Positions 9,330 to 18,329 are shown, counted from the first letter of the stretch. The stretch is 64,000 nt of DNA from Serratia rubidaea (GCA_901472405.1 LR590463.1:1116001-1180000), one strand, 5' to 3'. Program-made: numbers and translations. Notes: a model not told the origin generated them from the letters alone.

Positions 9330-10676
9330 TTAATGCCTGACCAGCGTGGCAAAGTAGTAGATCAGCGGGATCGCCAGCAGGTACAGACCAGCCGGCACCT
9401 CGCGCCATTTCCCGGCAATCACCTTGATAATGATATAAAACAGCAGCCCGCCGGCGATCCCGGTGCCGAAGCTGTTGGCGATCAGGGTGATCATCACCAT
9501 CATCAGCACCGGCAGCCCGTCGGTAAAGTTGGCTAAATCGACCTTGCGCAGCCCGCTGAACATATTCAGACCGATCAGGATTCAGCGCCGGGGCGGTCGC
9601 CTCTTTCGGGATCATCAGCGCCACCGGGGTAAAGAGCAGCATCAGCAGGAACATCACGGCGGCGGCCAGCGAGGTCAGCCCGGTTTTGCCGCCGGCTTCG
9701 GCGGCGGCGGAAGATTCGATCAGCGCCGTTGCCGCCGGAATGCCGACCCAGGGGCCGAGCGCGGGCGGCGATGGAATCCACCATAAAGGGGCGGTTAATC
9801 TGCGGCATATTGCCATGTTCGTCCAGTAAGCCGGCCTCGCCGCCGACCGCCAGCGTGGTGCCCATGGTGGAGAAAAAACTCAGAGGCGAAAAAGACGAAC
9901 AGGAACGGTAGGAAGGCGATGTTCAGCGCTCCCAGCATATCCACCTGCGCCCAGACCGGCGTCAACGCGTGCGGTGCGGCGATAAAATTGCCGGGCAGTT
10001 GGGTGACGCCGAACGGAATGCCGATCAGCGTGGCGAACAGGATCGCCCACAGGATGGCGCCGGGGATTTTCCTTGCCTGCAGGGCGATGGCTAAAAACAG
10101 CCCGGCCAGCGCCACCAGCGCGCCCGGCGCGGTGAAATCTCCCAGCATCAGGGCGTTGGATTTGGCGTTGGTCAGCACCAGCCCGGCGTTACGGAACCCC
10201 AGCACGGCGACAAACAGGCCGATCGACGCGGTCAGGCCCAGCTTTATCGACTGCGGCACCGAACGGGTGACCACTTCCCGCAGCCCGAACAGGGTCAGCG
10301 CAAAGAACAGGATGCCTGACCAGCAGGCGATCCCCAGCCCGATCTGCCAGCTGATGCCCTCGCTGCCGGCCAGCGTCACGCCGACCAGCACCGAACCGCC
10401 GATGCCCGGCCCGACGATAAACGGCAGGTTGCCGTAAAACGCCATCAGCAGCGTACCGGCGACAAAGACCAGGATCGTGCCGGTGGTCGCCGCGCCTTTA
10501 TCCATACCGCCGACCGCCAGCAGGCCGGGGATCACCACCAGCAGATAGGCGGCGGCGAGAAAGCCGGTGACGCCCGCCAGACACTCCCTTTTGACCGTAC
10601 TGCGCCGGGCGTGCAGTTGAAAACACCGTTGTAACCAGCTCCCTGGTGTTGGAGCATTCACTGAATTGTCGGCCAT
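9330..10676 (-). CDS. NCS2-family purine permease, AdeP/AdeQ-like (three single-base frameshifts)
   Basis: The N-terminus (MADNSVNAPTPGSWLQRCFQ, then ECLAGVTGFLAAAYLLVVIP) and GPGIGGSVLVGV, FGLREVVTRSVPQSIKLGLT and SGLRKVDLANFTDGLPVLMM are typical of the AzgA-like branch of NCS2 nucleobase/proton symporters. Three extra bases break the frame: one A in 9873-9878, one G in 9763-9765 and one T in 9581-9582. Removing them gives about 447 residues with the expected SEFFSTMGTTLAVGGEAGL, AALGPWVGIPAATALIESSA and APALILIGLNMFSG. It lies directly downstream of adenine deaminase on the same strand, so adenine or hypoxanthine uptake is the likely job. Confidence 0.87.
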
Positions 10677-10745
10677 TTATGGCTCTCCTGTACTGTTACC
10701 CGCACCGTGGCGGCCGGGTATCTATCATCATTATTATGTTTATCT

Positions 10746-12534
10746 TCAGGCCGGGGTTTCCCAGCAGGCGATCAGCGGATCGACAATCTGCCGCGTGGTG
10801 CCGTCGGTCAGGCCGAGGTCGGTCAGGTGCGGCCCGGCGTTGCAGGCCAGACAGGTGCCCTCGATGGCTTTGAAGACCCGGTAAGGCGGTTTCCCAGTCG
10901 GCAATCCGTGCGCTGAGGTCGCGCAGGTTTTTGAACTGCTGCGCCAGCTCGGCTGGCGGCAGGTCCGACAGCATGCCGGCGATCGGCATGGCGACTTGCG
11001 CCAGTATTTCGCCGTTCTGGCTGAGCGCCATGCCGCCGCCGCTGGCGATCAGCGCATCGGCCGCTACCGCCATATCCTGCGGATCGCGCCCCAGCACCAC
11101 CAGATTGTGCGAATCGTGGGAATAGCTGGTGGCGATGGCGCCGCGCAGTTCTCCCCAGCCTTCCAGCAGCGCCAGCTGCGGCGCAGCCGGATGGCGGCCG
11201 TGGCGGTGCTGCACCCAGATCAGGCTGAAGCCGGCCGGCAGCTGCACCTGACCGTCGCGTACTTCTACCGTGGTTTCACCCCACTGGGTAAAGCGCGCGC
11301 CTTTGATATGGCGCAGCGTGGCCTGCCCGTGTTTGATGCCTGCCACCTTCAGGACAAACGCCTCCGGCGTCGGCGGCGGCAGGCGCAGGGTATCGCGCGG
11401 TACGCAAAGCTGCGGGTTGGCGGCCACCGGCGTCAGCATCTTGCCGTTCTGGGCGCTGCAGCGGCCGGAAACGTAGACCCGGCGGGCGCAGAGCTGTTCC
11501 AGGCTGTCGAACACCACCAGATCGGCGCGCCGTCCGGCCGCGATCAGCCCCAGATCGTTGCGTTGCAGGCGGATGGCGGCGTTAAGCGTGGCCATCCGCA
11601 GGGCGTCAGTGGCCGGCAGGCCGTGTGCGATCAGCAGATTCAGCAGGGCGATAACGCCGCCTTTTTCCAGCAGCATATCCGGCGGGACGTCGTCGGTGCA
11701 GACGGTAATCTGTGATGACAGATGGGGCAGGGTTTTCAGCGCCGCGACGATATCCGGCAGCAGATAAGGGTGAGAGCCGCGGATCTCCAGCGTCAGGCCG
11801 GCGCGCAGTTTTTCCAGCGCGTCATCGGCCGAGGTCAGCTCATGGTCAGAGGTCACGCCGGCGGCGAGGTACGCCTGCAGCTCCGCGCCGCTCAGGCCAC
11901 GGGCATGGCCTTCAATCAGTTTGCCGCTGTTGAGGCCGGCGTTGAGGATCTCCACCATTCGTTCGCTGCCGTTAAGCACGCCGTGCATATCCATCACTTC
12001 GGCGACGCCGGCCACCTCCGGCCAGCCCAGCATGGTTTCCATCTCCTGCCCGGCGAAGTCCGCCCCGGACATCTCCAGGCCGGGGGTTGACGGCACGCTT
12101 GACGGTGCGGCGCAGATCACCCGCAGCGGCAGATCGCGGCTGGCGTCAATGGCGTAGCGCACGCCGGCGACGCCCAGCACGTTGGCCAGTTCGTGCGGAT
12201 CCCAGAAGATGGTGGTGGTGCCTTGTGCGACAACGATTTCCGCGTAGCGCGCCGGCGGTAAATGGGAACTTTCAACGTGCACGTGGGTATCGATCAGCCC
12301 CGGGCTGAGATAGGCGCCGTTTAAATCCTGCGTGTCGTGAGCGGCGGAGAAGGCGCCGCAGGGGTGTACGCTGGCGATCAGGACGCCGACGATGCCGACA
12401 TCGGCCGGACGGATTTCGCCGGTTGCCATATCGACGATGCGGGCGTTGGTCAGCAACAGATCGAACGGCGTTTTTCCCAGCGCGGCGGCAATGGCGCGCT
12501 GGCGGTCGTGGGCGCTGACGGAGGAAGCGGTCAT
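10746..12534 (-). CDS. ade: Adenine deaminase (single-base frameshift near C-terminus)
   Basis: The protein converts adenine to hypoxanthine for purine salvage. It has the amidohydrolase metal site GLIDTHVHVESSH (about residues 90-100), the family block VVAQGTTTIFWDPHELANV, GKLIEGHARGLSG and CTDDVPPDMLLEKGG. It is of the 588-residue E. coli Ade type. Near the end one extra base at 10885-10886 disrupts the frame; removal restores ETAYRVFKAIEGTCLACNAG and a 595-residue product ending at 10746. A purine permease follows within 70 bases and a LysR gene is divergent, so this looks like a purine-salvage unit. Confidence 0.92.
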
Positions 12535-12620
12535 GATAATTACCCTGCAAAATAACAGGGTTGTTACTCTAGGGGGCGGCGCTGAGTTTGCACAGATGAT
12601 TTATTTTATCGCGTGATAAG

Positions 12621-12650
12621 AAACGTTTATGCTGTAGCAAACGTTTACCT
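12621..12650. promoter_or_regulatory. Tandem PurR-like boxes in the ade/lysR intergenic region
   Basis: AAACGTTTA occurs twice, at 12621-12629 and 12639-12647, spaced 18 bp start to start. The second copy with its flanks (TAGCAAACGTTTACCT, 12635-12650) matches all but the first fixed position of the PurR box ANGCAANCGNTTNCNT. The genes on the left make a purine-salvage enzyme and permease. PurR or a related regulator is therefore the obvious candidate; the divergent LysR protein is the alternative. Confidence 0.6.
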
Positions 12651-12671
12651 GCAATGTGGCGGACTGTTGCG

Positions 12672-13604
12672 ATGTTTGAACCCTGGCGCCGGCTTCCTGC
12701 GCTTTCCCTGAAACAGATTCAGTATTTTGTCACGCTGGCCAAGCTGCGGCACTTTACCGATACTGCTCACCGGCTGGCGATCAGCCAGCCGGCGCTGAGC
12801 AGCGCTTTACGCCAGACAGAGTCGGTGCTGGGCGGGCGGCTGGTTAATCGCACCGCGTCGGCGGTAACGCTGACCGAGCTGGGGGCGGCAATTTTGCCGC
12901 ATGCCGAACGGCTGCTGAATGTGGCGCAGGCCACCTTTGACGATATGCAGAAAATCATGCAGGACGGCGGCGACGGGACGCTGCGTATTGGCCTGGTGCC
13001 GTCGGTGGGCAGCCTGCTGTTTCCTGCGGCGCCGCAGCTATTGGCGCAGCATTTTCCCCGTCTGCAGGTGGAATATCACGATCAAACCAACGATGCGTTG
13101 CTGACGCAGTTGCAGAATGGGCAAATTGATTTTGGTATCGGTGCCCTTGATCGCTCGGTGCCGGCAACGCTGGAGGTTTATCCGCTGCGGGAAGATCCGT
13201 TTGTCGCGGTGATGCGTCGCGACGATCCCCTGGCGGAATCCCATCATTTACCTTGGCGGCAGTTAATCGGCCGGGATATTGCGCTCTTTTCCAAAGGCAA
13301 CGTCAGCCGCCTGGTCACGGCGCTGGCGGAAACCCAGCGGCTTAATGTCACCGCCCGTTATCAGGTCGATTTTCTGGAGACCCTATATGGGCTGGTGCGT
13401 TCGAAACTGGCGATCGCCATTTTGCCGCAGCTTTACACCACGCATTTGCATGATGATGAATTAACGGTCATCCATTTACAGCAGCCGCTACTGAGCCGCA
13501 GCGTCGCACTGATGCGCGCCAAACAGGGAATTCGTTCGCCGCTAATTGAAGCGTGCTTCCAATTATTCTTACAAAACTTTCAGGGGCAAAGCCGGGACGG
13601 TTAG
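12672..13604 (+). CDS. LysR-family regulator divergent from ade
   Basis: This 310-residue LysR regulator has its helix-turn-helix at residues about 10-70 (LKQIQYFVTLAKLRHFTDTA, ISQPALSSALRQTE) and a substrate-binding domain after GTLRIGLVPSVGSLLFP. ATG 12672 is chosen over 12654 because it brings the usual short N-terminal extension. LysR regulators often control the divergent gene, so adenine deaminase and the permease are likely targets (inference). It ends without a clear terminator before hha. Confidence 0.88.
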   Translation: MFEPWRRLPALSLKQIQYFVTLAKLRHFTDTAHRLAISQPALSSALRQTESVLGGRLVNRTASAVTLTELGAAILPHAERLLNVAQATFDDMQKIMQDGGDGTLRIGLVPSVGSLLFPAAPQLLAQHFPRLQVEYHDQTNDALLTQLQNGQIDFGIGALDRSVPATLEVYPLREDPFVAVMRRDDPLAESHHLPWRQLIGRDIALFSKGNVSRLVTALAETQRLNVTARYQVDFLETLYGLVRSKLAIAILPQLYTTHLHDDELTVIHLQQPLLSRSVALMRAKQGIRSPLIEACFQLFLQNFQGQSRDG

Positions 13605-13684
13605 AGAGGAAATAAGAAGATAGCCAGGGAGTATTTACCATTGAGGCCGACTGCGACATCGGCTCAACGCAGTTGAACGACTGA

Positions 13685-13888
13685 TTATCTTACATATTTC
13701 CAAACAGACGTCGGGATTTTGTCATACAGCTTATTCATGGTGAGTTCAGCCAGACGGTGGTCGGCTGCGGAGTAAAACAGCTCGAGCTCATCGTCAGAGA
13801 GCGCGTACTTGTTTTTTTCAATCACTCTTTCAAGCGTATCGATAGTGGTGCATTTACGTAAACGCATCAGGTAGTCGGTTTTTGTCAT
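13685..13888 (-). CDS. hha: Haemolysin-expression modulator Hha (H-NS partner, antitoxin-linked toxin)
   Basis: The 67-residue protein starts [20 protein letters not shown] and ends [16 protein letters not shown], almost the same as E. coli Hha/YmoA. Hha binds H-NS and adjusts silencing of AT-rich genes; with TomB it behaves as a toxin-antitoxin pair. An in-frame extension to 13972 overlaps tomB and is not needed. tomB lies 59 bases upstream on the same strand, as in E. coli. It may matter for the AT-rich island at 45.5-47.4 kb, the sort of DNA Hha/H-NS silence (inference). Confidence 0.95.
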   Translation of the reverse strand: MTKTDYLMRLRKCTTIDTLERVIEKNKYALSDDELELFYSAADHRLAELTMNKLYDKIPTSVWKYVR

Positions 13889-13947
13889 GATAGCCTTATA
13901 GTTACTAATCTTATTTAAATTGTTAAATAGTTTGGGGTAATTATCCC

Positions 13948-14316
13948 CTAAGTTTTCATTTTCGTACAGCAAACCTCTCCTGAGAACATTCTGAATAGTC
14001 GCCGTTTAGTTTTTTGCCAACGACGCAGATCGGAATCGTTAATACCGTAGTTACTAAATAACGTATAGGTATCGTCGAGGTACTCTTCGACTAATTCTGA
14101 AAAGTCACTTTCGTCCATGTATTTTATTTTATAACTCATCACAAACGAAGCAATATGTTCGATCAGCTCATTCAGCTGCAGATTGACGGCCGAAGTCGGA
14201 TCGTTAACCCAGCCGTGATGGCTGTCGCCCAACGTCGCAATGCCTTCATCGTACAGATTTTCACACAAGAATTTGAGTTGAGCAATATCATGCCGTTTCG
14301 GCGAGTACTCATCCAT
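13948..14316 (-). CDS. tomB: Hha toxicity modulator TomB
   Basis: The 122-residue product begins [20 protein letters not shown] and carries [20 protein letters not shown], the signature of TomB (YbaJ). TomB counters Hha toxicity, in E. coli by oxygen-dependent oxidation of an Hha cysteine. Hha here keeps the corresponding Cys (RLRKC). The C-terminal tail ([12 protein letters not shown]) differs from E. coli. The ribosome site GGAGATGAT precedes the start. The usual acrB neighbour is displaced here by the orphan gene and zinc cluster. Confidence 0.94.
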   Translation of the reverse strand: MDEYSPKRHDIAQLKFLCENLYDEGIATLGDSHHGWVNDPTSAVNLQLNELIEHIASFVMSYKIKYMDESDFSELVEEYLDDTYTLFSNYGINDSDLRRWQKTKRRLFRMFSGEVCCTKMKT

Positions 14317-14672
14317 ATCATCTCCTCCGCAAATCTTAATTTCTCGGTGACCGCACTTGGGTGAGTAGATGGATTGATGTCATTAACGGATACCGTTTAT
14401 ACCCGCGATACTTCAGGTTGCCGGTACGTTGGCTGCGCCTGAATCAGCGCATTGAGATTCCTTCCCTTACCGCCTTCCTGCAACGTGAATTATTTAGGGC
14501 GTATAAACTTTCCGTATAACCCCTTTATGCTTGAAAGCGTAACGCCGTTGCCTGGCATGAAACTCCGGCTTAACCCAGCGGCGGGATGATTTCCTCACGG
14601 CTGCGGCAATTATTCCGGATATTTTTAATATAAAACATTTCGCGGCGTTCGGCCTGTCATTATTACGTAAAC
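14317..14672. repeat. Intergenic region with a degenerate enterobacterial dispersed repeat
   Basis: This 356-bp region has no gene I can support. At 14398-14437 it holds TATACCCGCGATACTTCAGG followed by TTGCCGGTACGTTGGCTGCG. It looks like a degenerate copy of a dispersed intergenic sequence seen in Serratia/Yersinia-type genomes (general form TATACCCGTCATACTTCAAG...). A shorter piece (TATACCCGTCATACTA) recurs at 52493-52508. The rest contains only the probable tomB promoter. Confidence 0.4.
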
Positions 14673-15026
14673 TTACAATTCATCGGCAGGTGACGGAGGC
14701 GTGTTATCGATTATATCAAAAATTAATCCCTGTGGAAGCTGGGTGAATCTTACGCTGCCATTGACGGTTTCTTGCGTATTGATATCCAGACAGGCATTAA
14801 AAATGTGCCATTGGTAACGATAACTCATTGAATAGTCTGGGCCAGACACATTCTGAATATCAAGTATTTCTAATGAACCCTCAACATAACGCGCATTTTC
14901 AGAATAATAGCGCAGCTCGCTGGTAAGCAAGGGAGCCAGCTCCGCCCGTTTCTCATTAATGATGCTTTTTAATAGATCCGTTGACGCAGGCTGCGTTTTC
15001 AAGGGACAGGCCAGGGTGATATGCAT
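14673..15026 (-). CDS. Hypothetical protein, 117 residues
   Basis: I do not recognise this protein. It starts MHITLACPLKTQPASTDLLK and has mixed charged and hydrophobic residues without a signal peptide or membrane span. It holds YRYQWHIFNACLDINTQETV, suggesting an alpha/beta fold with alternating strands (VNGSVRFTQLPQGLIFDII). The gene has lower GC than its neighbours and a weak ribosome site. It is divergent from the zinc-transport operon, its start 135 bases from the Zur palindrome at 15161. It might share that control, but no palindrome lies close to its own start. Confidence 0.6.
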   Translation of the reverse strand: MHITLACPLKTQPASTDLLKSIINEKRAELAPLLTSELRYYSENARYVEGSLEILDIQNVSGPDYSMSYRYQWHIFNACLDINTQETVNGSVRFTQLPQGLIFDIIDNTPPSPADEL

Positions 15027-15160
15027 AAAATTTTACCGTTTTACTCTGCTCTGTTTCCATTTTACGTCATTTTCAATACGCCGTTGGCATGCTTTTGCGT
15101 GCTGTTTACCCACAGCGCAGGGGCGGGACATGACGGCTTGAGTTATCGTGATATATGTGA

Positions 15161-15175
15161 TGTTATATTATAACA
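15161..15175. promoter_or_regulatory. Zur operator before the Zn/Mn ABC transporter operon
   Basis: TGTTATATTATAACA is a perfect palindrome around a central T and matches the enterobacterial Zur box core (TGTTATANTATAACA). It lies 17 bases upstream of the first ORF of the transporter operon. Zn-loaded Zur would block the promoter; zinc shortage would release it. Confidence 0.9.
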
Positions 15176-15191
15176 TTAATGTGAGGTCGCC

Positions 15192-15342
15192 ATGATGTCC
15201 CTGTACTCTCCTGAACGTAACCTGAAAACGGCGGCGAAACATCAGCGTGTTCACCGTCTCGGCCGCTCGTCGTTGCCTGGCGGTGCTATTGCTGCTGGCG
15301 CTTTTGTGGCTGGCCATTGCCTGGGCGGTATCGCTGCCATGA
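15192..15342 (+). CDS. Small single-span membrane protein, first gene of Zur-controlled operon (probable frameshift)
   Basis: Two frames share this stretch. The first starts MMSLYSPERNLK. The second contains CLAVLLLLALLWLAIAWAVS, a clear membrane helix, and stops with TGA at 15340-15342, overlapping the ATG of the ATPase gene (ATGA). Removing one A from the run 15225-15228 joins them into a 49-residue protein: a basic cytoplasmic N-terminus (LKRRRN), then one helix. The 4-base overlap implies translational coupling to the transporter. I know no family for it. It is inferred because the same kind of homopolymer fault breaks many genes here. Confidence 0.5.
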
Positions 15343-16043
15343 TCGCACTGCATCAGGCAACCGTCGGTTATGGCGGTGCGCCGCTGTTCCCGCCGTTAAC
15401 CGGACGCTTTGCCACAGGCTCTCTGACGGCGGTGATCGGCGTGAACGGCGCCGGTAAATCCACGCTGTTGAAAACCATTGCCGGTCTGCTGCCGCTGCAG
15501 GGCGGCTCGCTGCAGTTTAGCCCCTATCCGCCGCCGGCGATCGCCTATTTGCCGCAGCAGCTTGAGCTTGACCGCCAGTTTCCTATCACCGTCGGCGATT
15601 TGGTCGCGATGGGCTGCTGGCGGCGGAGCGGTATCTTCGGGGCCATCACACGAGCGCAGCGGCAGCAGATTACGCAGGCGCTGGAGACGGTGGGCATGGC
15701 GTCGTTGGCGCGCAGGCCGCTGAATGCGTTATCGGGCGGGCAGCTGCAGCGGGCGCTGTTTGCCCGTTTGCTGGTGCAGCAGGCGCCGCTGATTCTGCTC
15801 GATGAACCTTTTACCGGGATTGATACCGCGACGACCGATCTGCTCTTGCAGGTGATTGGGCAACTGCACCGGCAGGGGAAAACGCTGATTGCCGTACTGC
15901 ATGATATGGCGATGGTGGCCGGCCACTTTCCGCAGGCACTCATGCTGACGCCGCAGTACTGCCGCTGGGGGCGCGCGGAGGCGGTACTGGCGCCGGATCC
16001 TTCGGAGCATGCGGCAGCGTACCGGCTGGCGGTCGCACCATGA
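15339..16043 (+). CDS. Zn/Mn-type ABC transporter, ATP-binding protein
   Basis: The 234-residue ATPase has Walker A GVNGAGKST (about residues 37-45), the signature LSGGQLQRALFARLL, Walker B LILLDEPFTGID and the H-loop VLHDMAM. It resembles ZnuC/AdcC/SitB-type ATPases that power metal uptake. The start at ATG 15339 overlaps the stop of the small upstream ORF, and its own stop overlaps the permease start (ATGATG at 16040). With the Zur operator upstream, zinc is the likely substrate; manganese is the alternative suggested by family alone. Confidence 0.92.
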   Translation: MIALHQATVGYGGAPLFPPLTGRFATGSLTAVIGVNGAGKSTLLKTIAGLLPLQGGSLQFSPYPPPAIAYLPQQLELDRQFPITVGDLVAMGCWRRSGIFGAITRAQRQQITQALETVGMASLARRPLNALSGGQLQRALFARLLVQQAPLILLDEPFTGIDTATTDLLLQVIGQLHRQGKTLIAVLHDMAMVAGHFPQALMLTPQYCRWGRAEAVLAPDPSEHAAAYRLAVAP

Positions 16044-16906
16044 TGCTATTTCATCTGCTGACGGATCCTTTTACCTCATTCGGTTTTATGCGCCGCGCGC
16101 TGGTTGCCTGTCTGGCGCTGTCGCTGAGCAGCGCGCCGTTGGGGGTCTTGCTGCTGCTGCGACGTATGAGCCTGGTGGGTGATGCATTATCCCATGCGGT
16201 GCTGCCGGGGGCGGCCATCGGCTATCTGATTTCCGGTATGTCGCTGGTGGCGATGGGGGCCGGCGGGTTTGTCGCCGGGCTGGCGGTAGCGATGCTGTCC
16301 GGCGTGGTCAGCCGTCGTACGCCATTAAAAGAAGACGCCAGCTTTGCCGGGTTTTACCTGGGCTCGCTGGCGCTGGGCGTCACCCTGGTGTCGCTGCGCG
16401 GCTCCAGCGTCGATCTGCTGCACGTGCTGTTCGGCTCGATACTGGCGATCGATGCGCAGGCGATGGTGATGGTGGGGGGGATCGCCAGCCTGTCGCTGCT
16501 GACGCTGGCCGCGCTGTATCGCGCGCTGGTGATCGAGGCCTTCGACGTTACCTTTCTGCGCGTCAGCGCGCCGCGCAGTCTGGCGCTGATCCACGGCGTA
16601 TTTCTGGCGTTGGTGGTGCTCAATCTGGTGGCCGGTTTTCAGATCCTCGGCACGCTGATGTCGGTGGGGGTGATGATGCTGCCCGCCGCCAGCGCGCGTT
16701 TTTGGGCGCGTGACCTGCCGCAGACGCTGCTGGTTTCCATGGGGCTGGCGATGTTCGCCTCTTTGATCGGGCTGATCGGTTCCTACTATGCCTCGCTGCC
16801 GGCCGGGCCGTCGATCGTGCTGAGCGCCAGCCTGGTCTTTTTCGTTTCCGTATTGTTTGGCGCGCACGGCGGGATATTTTCCGTGGTGCGGCGTCGATTG
16901 GCGTAA
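16040..16906 (+). CDS. Zn/Mn-type ABC transporter, membrane permease
   Basis: The 288-residue ABC-3-family permease has about eight hydrophobic segments, with conserved LLLRRMSLVGDALSHAVLPG (residues about 35-55), then LKEDASFAGFYLGSLALGV and ILGTLMSVGVMMLPAASARF. It overlaps the ATPase gene by four bases and is followed 15 bases later by the binding-protein gene, with AAGGAG in between. Together the three form a complete importer. Confidence 0.92.
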   Translation: MMLFHLLTDPFTSFGFMRRALVACLALSLSSAPLGVLLLLRRMSLVGDALSHAVLPGAAIGYLISGMSLVAMGAGGFVAGLAVAMLSGVVSRRTPLKEDASFAGFYLGSLALGVTLVSLRGSSVDLLHVLFGSILAIDAQAMVMVGGIASLSLLTLAALYRALVIEAFDVTFLRVSAPRSLALIHGVFLALVVLNLVAGFQILGTLMSVGVMMLPAASARFWARDLPQTLLVSMGLAMFASLIGLIGSYYASLPAGPSIVLSASLVFFVSVLFGAHGGIFSVVRRRLA

Positions 16907-16921
16907 TGGCAAGGAGAAAAT

Positions 16922-17795
16922 ATGAAATCTTTATCAATCACTCTGACGGCGGCGCTGCTGGTCAGCCCGGCGGCGATGGCAAAAACCGTAGACGCCGTCG
17001 CCAGTTTTTCCGTCCTGGCGGATATCGTTAAGCAGGTAGGCGGTGAGCACGTTAACGTGGTGTCGCTGGTTGGGCCGAATGGCGATCCGCACGCGTTTCA
17101 ACCGTCGCCGCAGGACAGCAAGGCGCTGAAGCAGGCTGACGTGGTGTTTGTCAGCGGCCTGGGGCTGGAGGGCTGGCTGGACCGGCTGGTCGGCGCATCG
17201 GGGTATCAGGGGCCGGTGGTGGTCGCCTCGCAGGGCATCGACACGCGTAGCATGGAGGAAGACGGGCAACAGATTACCGATCCGCACGCCTGGAACAGCA
17301 TGAGGAACGGCGTACGCTACGCCACCAATGTGATGAATGCGCTGGTGGTTGCCGACCCGCAGGACGCCGACTATTTCCGTCAGCGGGGCAAAGCCTATGT
17401 GCAGCAGCTGCAACAGTTGGACAGCTGGGCAAAAAGTGAGTTTGCGGCGGTTGCGCCGCAGCGGCGTAAGGTACTGACCAGTCATGACGCCTTCGGCTAT
17501 TTTGGCCAGGAGTATGGCGTGACTTTCCTTGCGCGGTGGGTTTCTCCACCGAATCGGAGGCCAGCGCCAGCAAGGTTGCCGGTTTAATCGAACAAATCAA
17601 ACGTGAAGGCGTACACAGCTACTTTATTGAGAACCAGACCGATCCTCGTCTGGTGAAGCAAATTGCGGCGGCCACCGGCGCAAAGCCGGCGGTGAACTCT
17701 ATCCGGAGGCGTTATCCGACGCGCGCGGGCCGGCTTCTTCCTATGTGAAAGCCTTCAAACATAATGTCAGCGCGATGATCGCCGGTATGAAATAA
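16922..17795 (+). CDS. Zn/Mn-type ABC transporter, periplasmic binding protein (two single-base frameshifts)
   Basis: It starts with a signal peptide (MKSLSITLTAALLVSPAAMA). The cluster A-I metal-binding fold follows, with histidines in NGDPHAFQPSPQD, DPHAWNS and TSHDAFGYFG; the fourth ligand is likely the acidic ENQTDPRL region. There is no His-rich loop as in E. coli ZnuA. The frame breaks at C 17534 and at the GG of 17688-17689. Adding one base at each site gives FLAPVGFSTESEASASK and AKPGGELYPEALSD, ending IAGMK at 17795, about 291 residues. It delivers metal to the preceding permease. Confidence 0.9.
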
Positions 17796-17839
17796 CCTTT
17801 TTGCGCCCGTGCCAAACGGGGCCGGAGGGTTGCCGGTAT

Positions 17840-17869
17840 AAAAAAGCCCGCAAACGGCAGCGGGGCTTT
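17840..17869 (-). terminator. Terminator of the rpmE2-rpmJ2 pair
   Basis: On the minus strand AGCCCCGC pairs with GCGGGCT and a TTTTTT run follows. It lies 23 bases beyond the L36B stop. The plus-strand binding-protein gene ends just on the other side. Confidence 0.8.
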
Positions 17870-17891
17870 GGCGACAGATGAGGCACTACGG

Positions 17892-18032
17892 TTAACGCTT
17901 TTTCTTACGTCCCTGCACCGCTTTAAAGCGCGGGTTGGACTTACAGATGACATAGATGCGGCCGCGGCGGCGCACGACTTTGCAATCCGGATGGCGATTC
18001 TTCGCCGAACGCAACGAACTTAAAACCTGCAT
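17892..18032 (-). CDS. ykgO: Type B 50S ribosomal protein L36, zinc-free paralogue
   Basis: This 46-residue basic protein begins [20 protein letters not shown] and ends [15 protein letters not shown], like E. coli YkgO. It lacks the full C-C-C-H zinc ribbon of the usual L36. Such paralogues replace zinc-binding L36 during zinc starvation and release ribosomal zinc. It is 9 bases downstream of the L31B gene and shares its Zur-controlled promoter. Confidence 0.95.
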   Translation of the reverse strand: MQVLSSLRSAKNRHPDCKVVRRRGRIYVICKSNPRFKAVQGRKKKR

Positions 18033-18041
18033 ATGGATCCC

Positions 18042-18296
18042 TTATTTACTGCCGATAAAACGGCCGAAGCGCTGTTGGAAACGGGCGGTGCTGCCTTCTT
18101 TCGAGAACTCTTTCTGCTTGCCGGTGTAATACGGGTGGGAGGCGGAAGAGACATCGATGGTGACGTAGGGCAGCGTTTCGCCTTCGAACTCCACGGTGCG
18201 ATCGGTTTTGATGGTCGAACCGATTTTGAAGTAGCTGTTGGCGCTCAGATCGTGGAAGACCACCGGACGGTACTGCGGATGAATGTCGGGCTTCAT
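18042..18296 (-). CDS. ykgM: Type B 50S ribosomal protein L31, zinc-free paralogue
   Basis: The 84-residue protein starts [20 protein letters not shown] and has no CxxC zinc motif; the E. coli YkgM/RpmE2 length is about 87. It substitutes for zinc-binding L31 when zinc is scarce. AAGGAG lies just before the start and a Zur palindrome lies 19-33 bases further upstream. The pair ykgM-ykgO converges on the zinc transporter operon, making one compact zinc-starvation locus. Confidence 0.95.
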   Translation of the reverse strand: MKPDIHPQYRPVVFHDLSANSYFKIGSTIKTDRTVEFEGETLPYVTIDVSSASHPYYTGKQKEFSKEGSTARFQQRFGRFIGSK

Positions 18297-18314
18297 GATA
18301 GACTCCTTGTGATA

Positions 18315-18329
18315 TGTTATATCATAACA
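18315..18329. promoter_or_regulatory. Zur operator before ykgM-ykgO
   Basis: TGTTATATCATAACA differs from a perfect Zur palindrome at one position. It lies 19 bases upstream of the ykgM start on the minus strand and closely matches the operator at 15161-15175. Confidence 0.88.
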
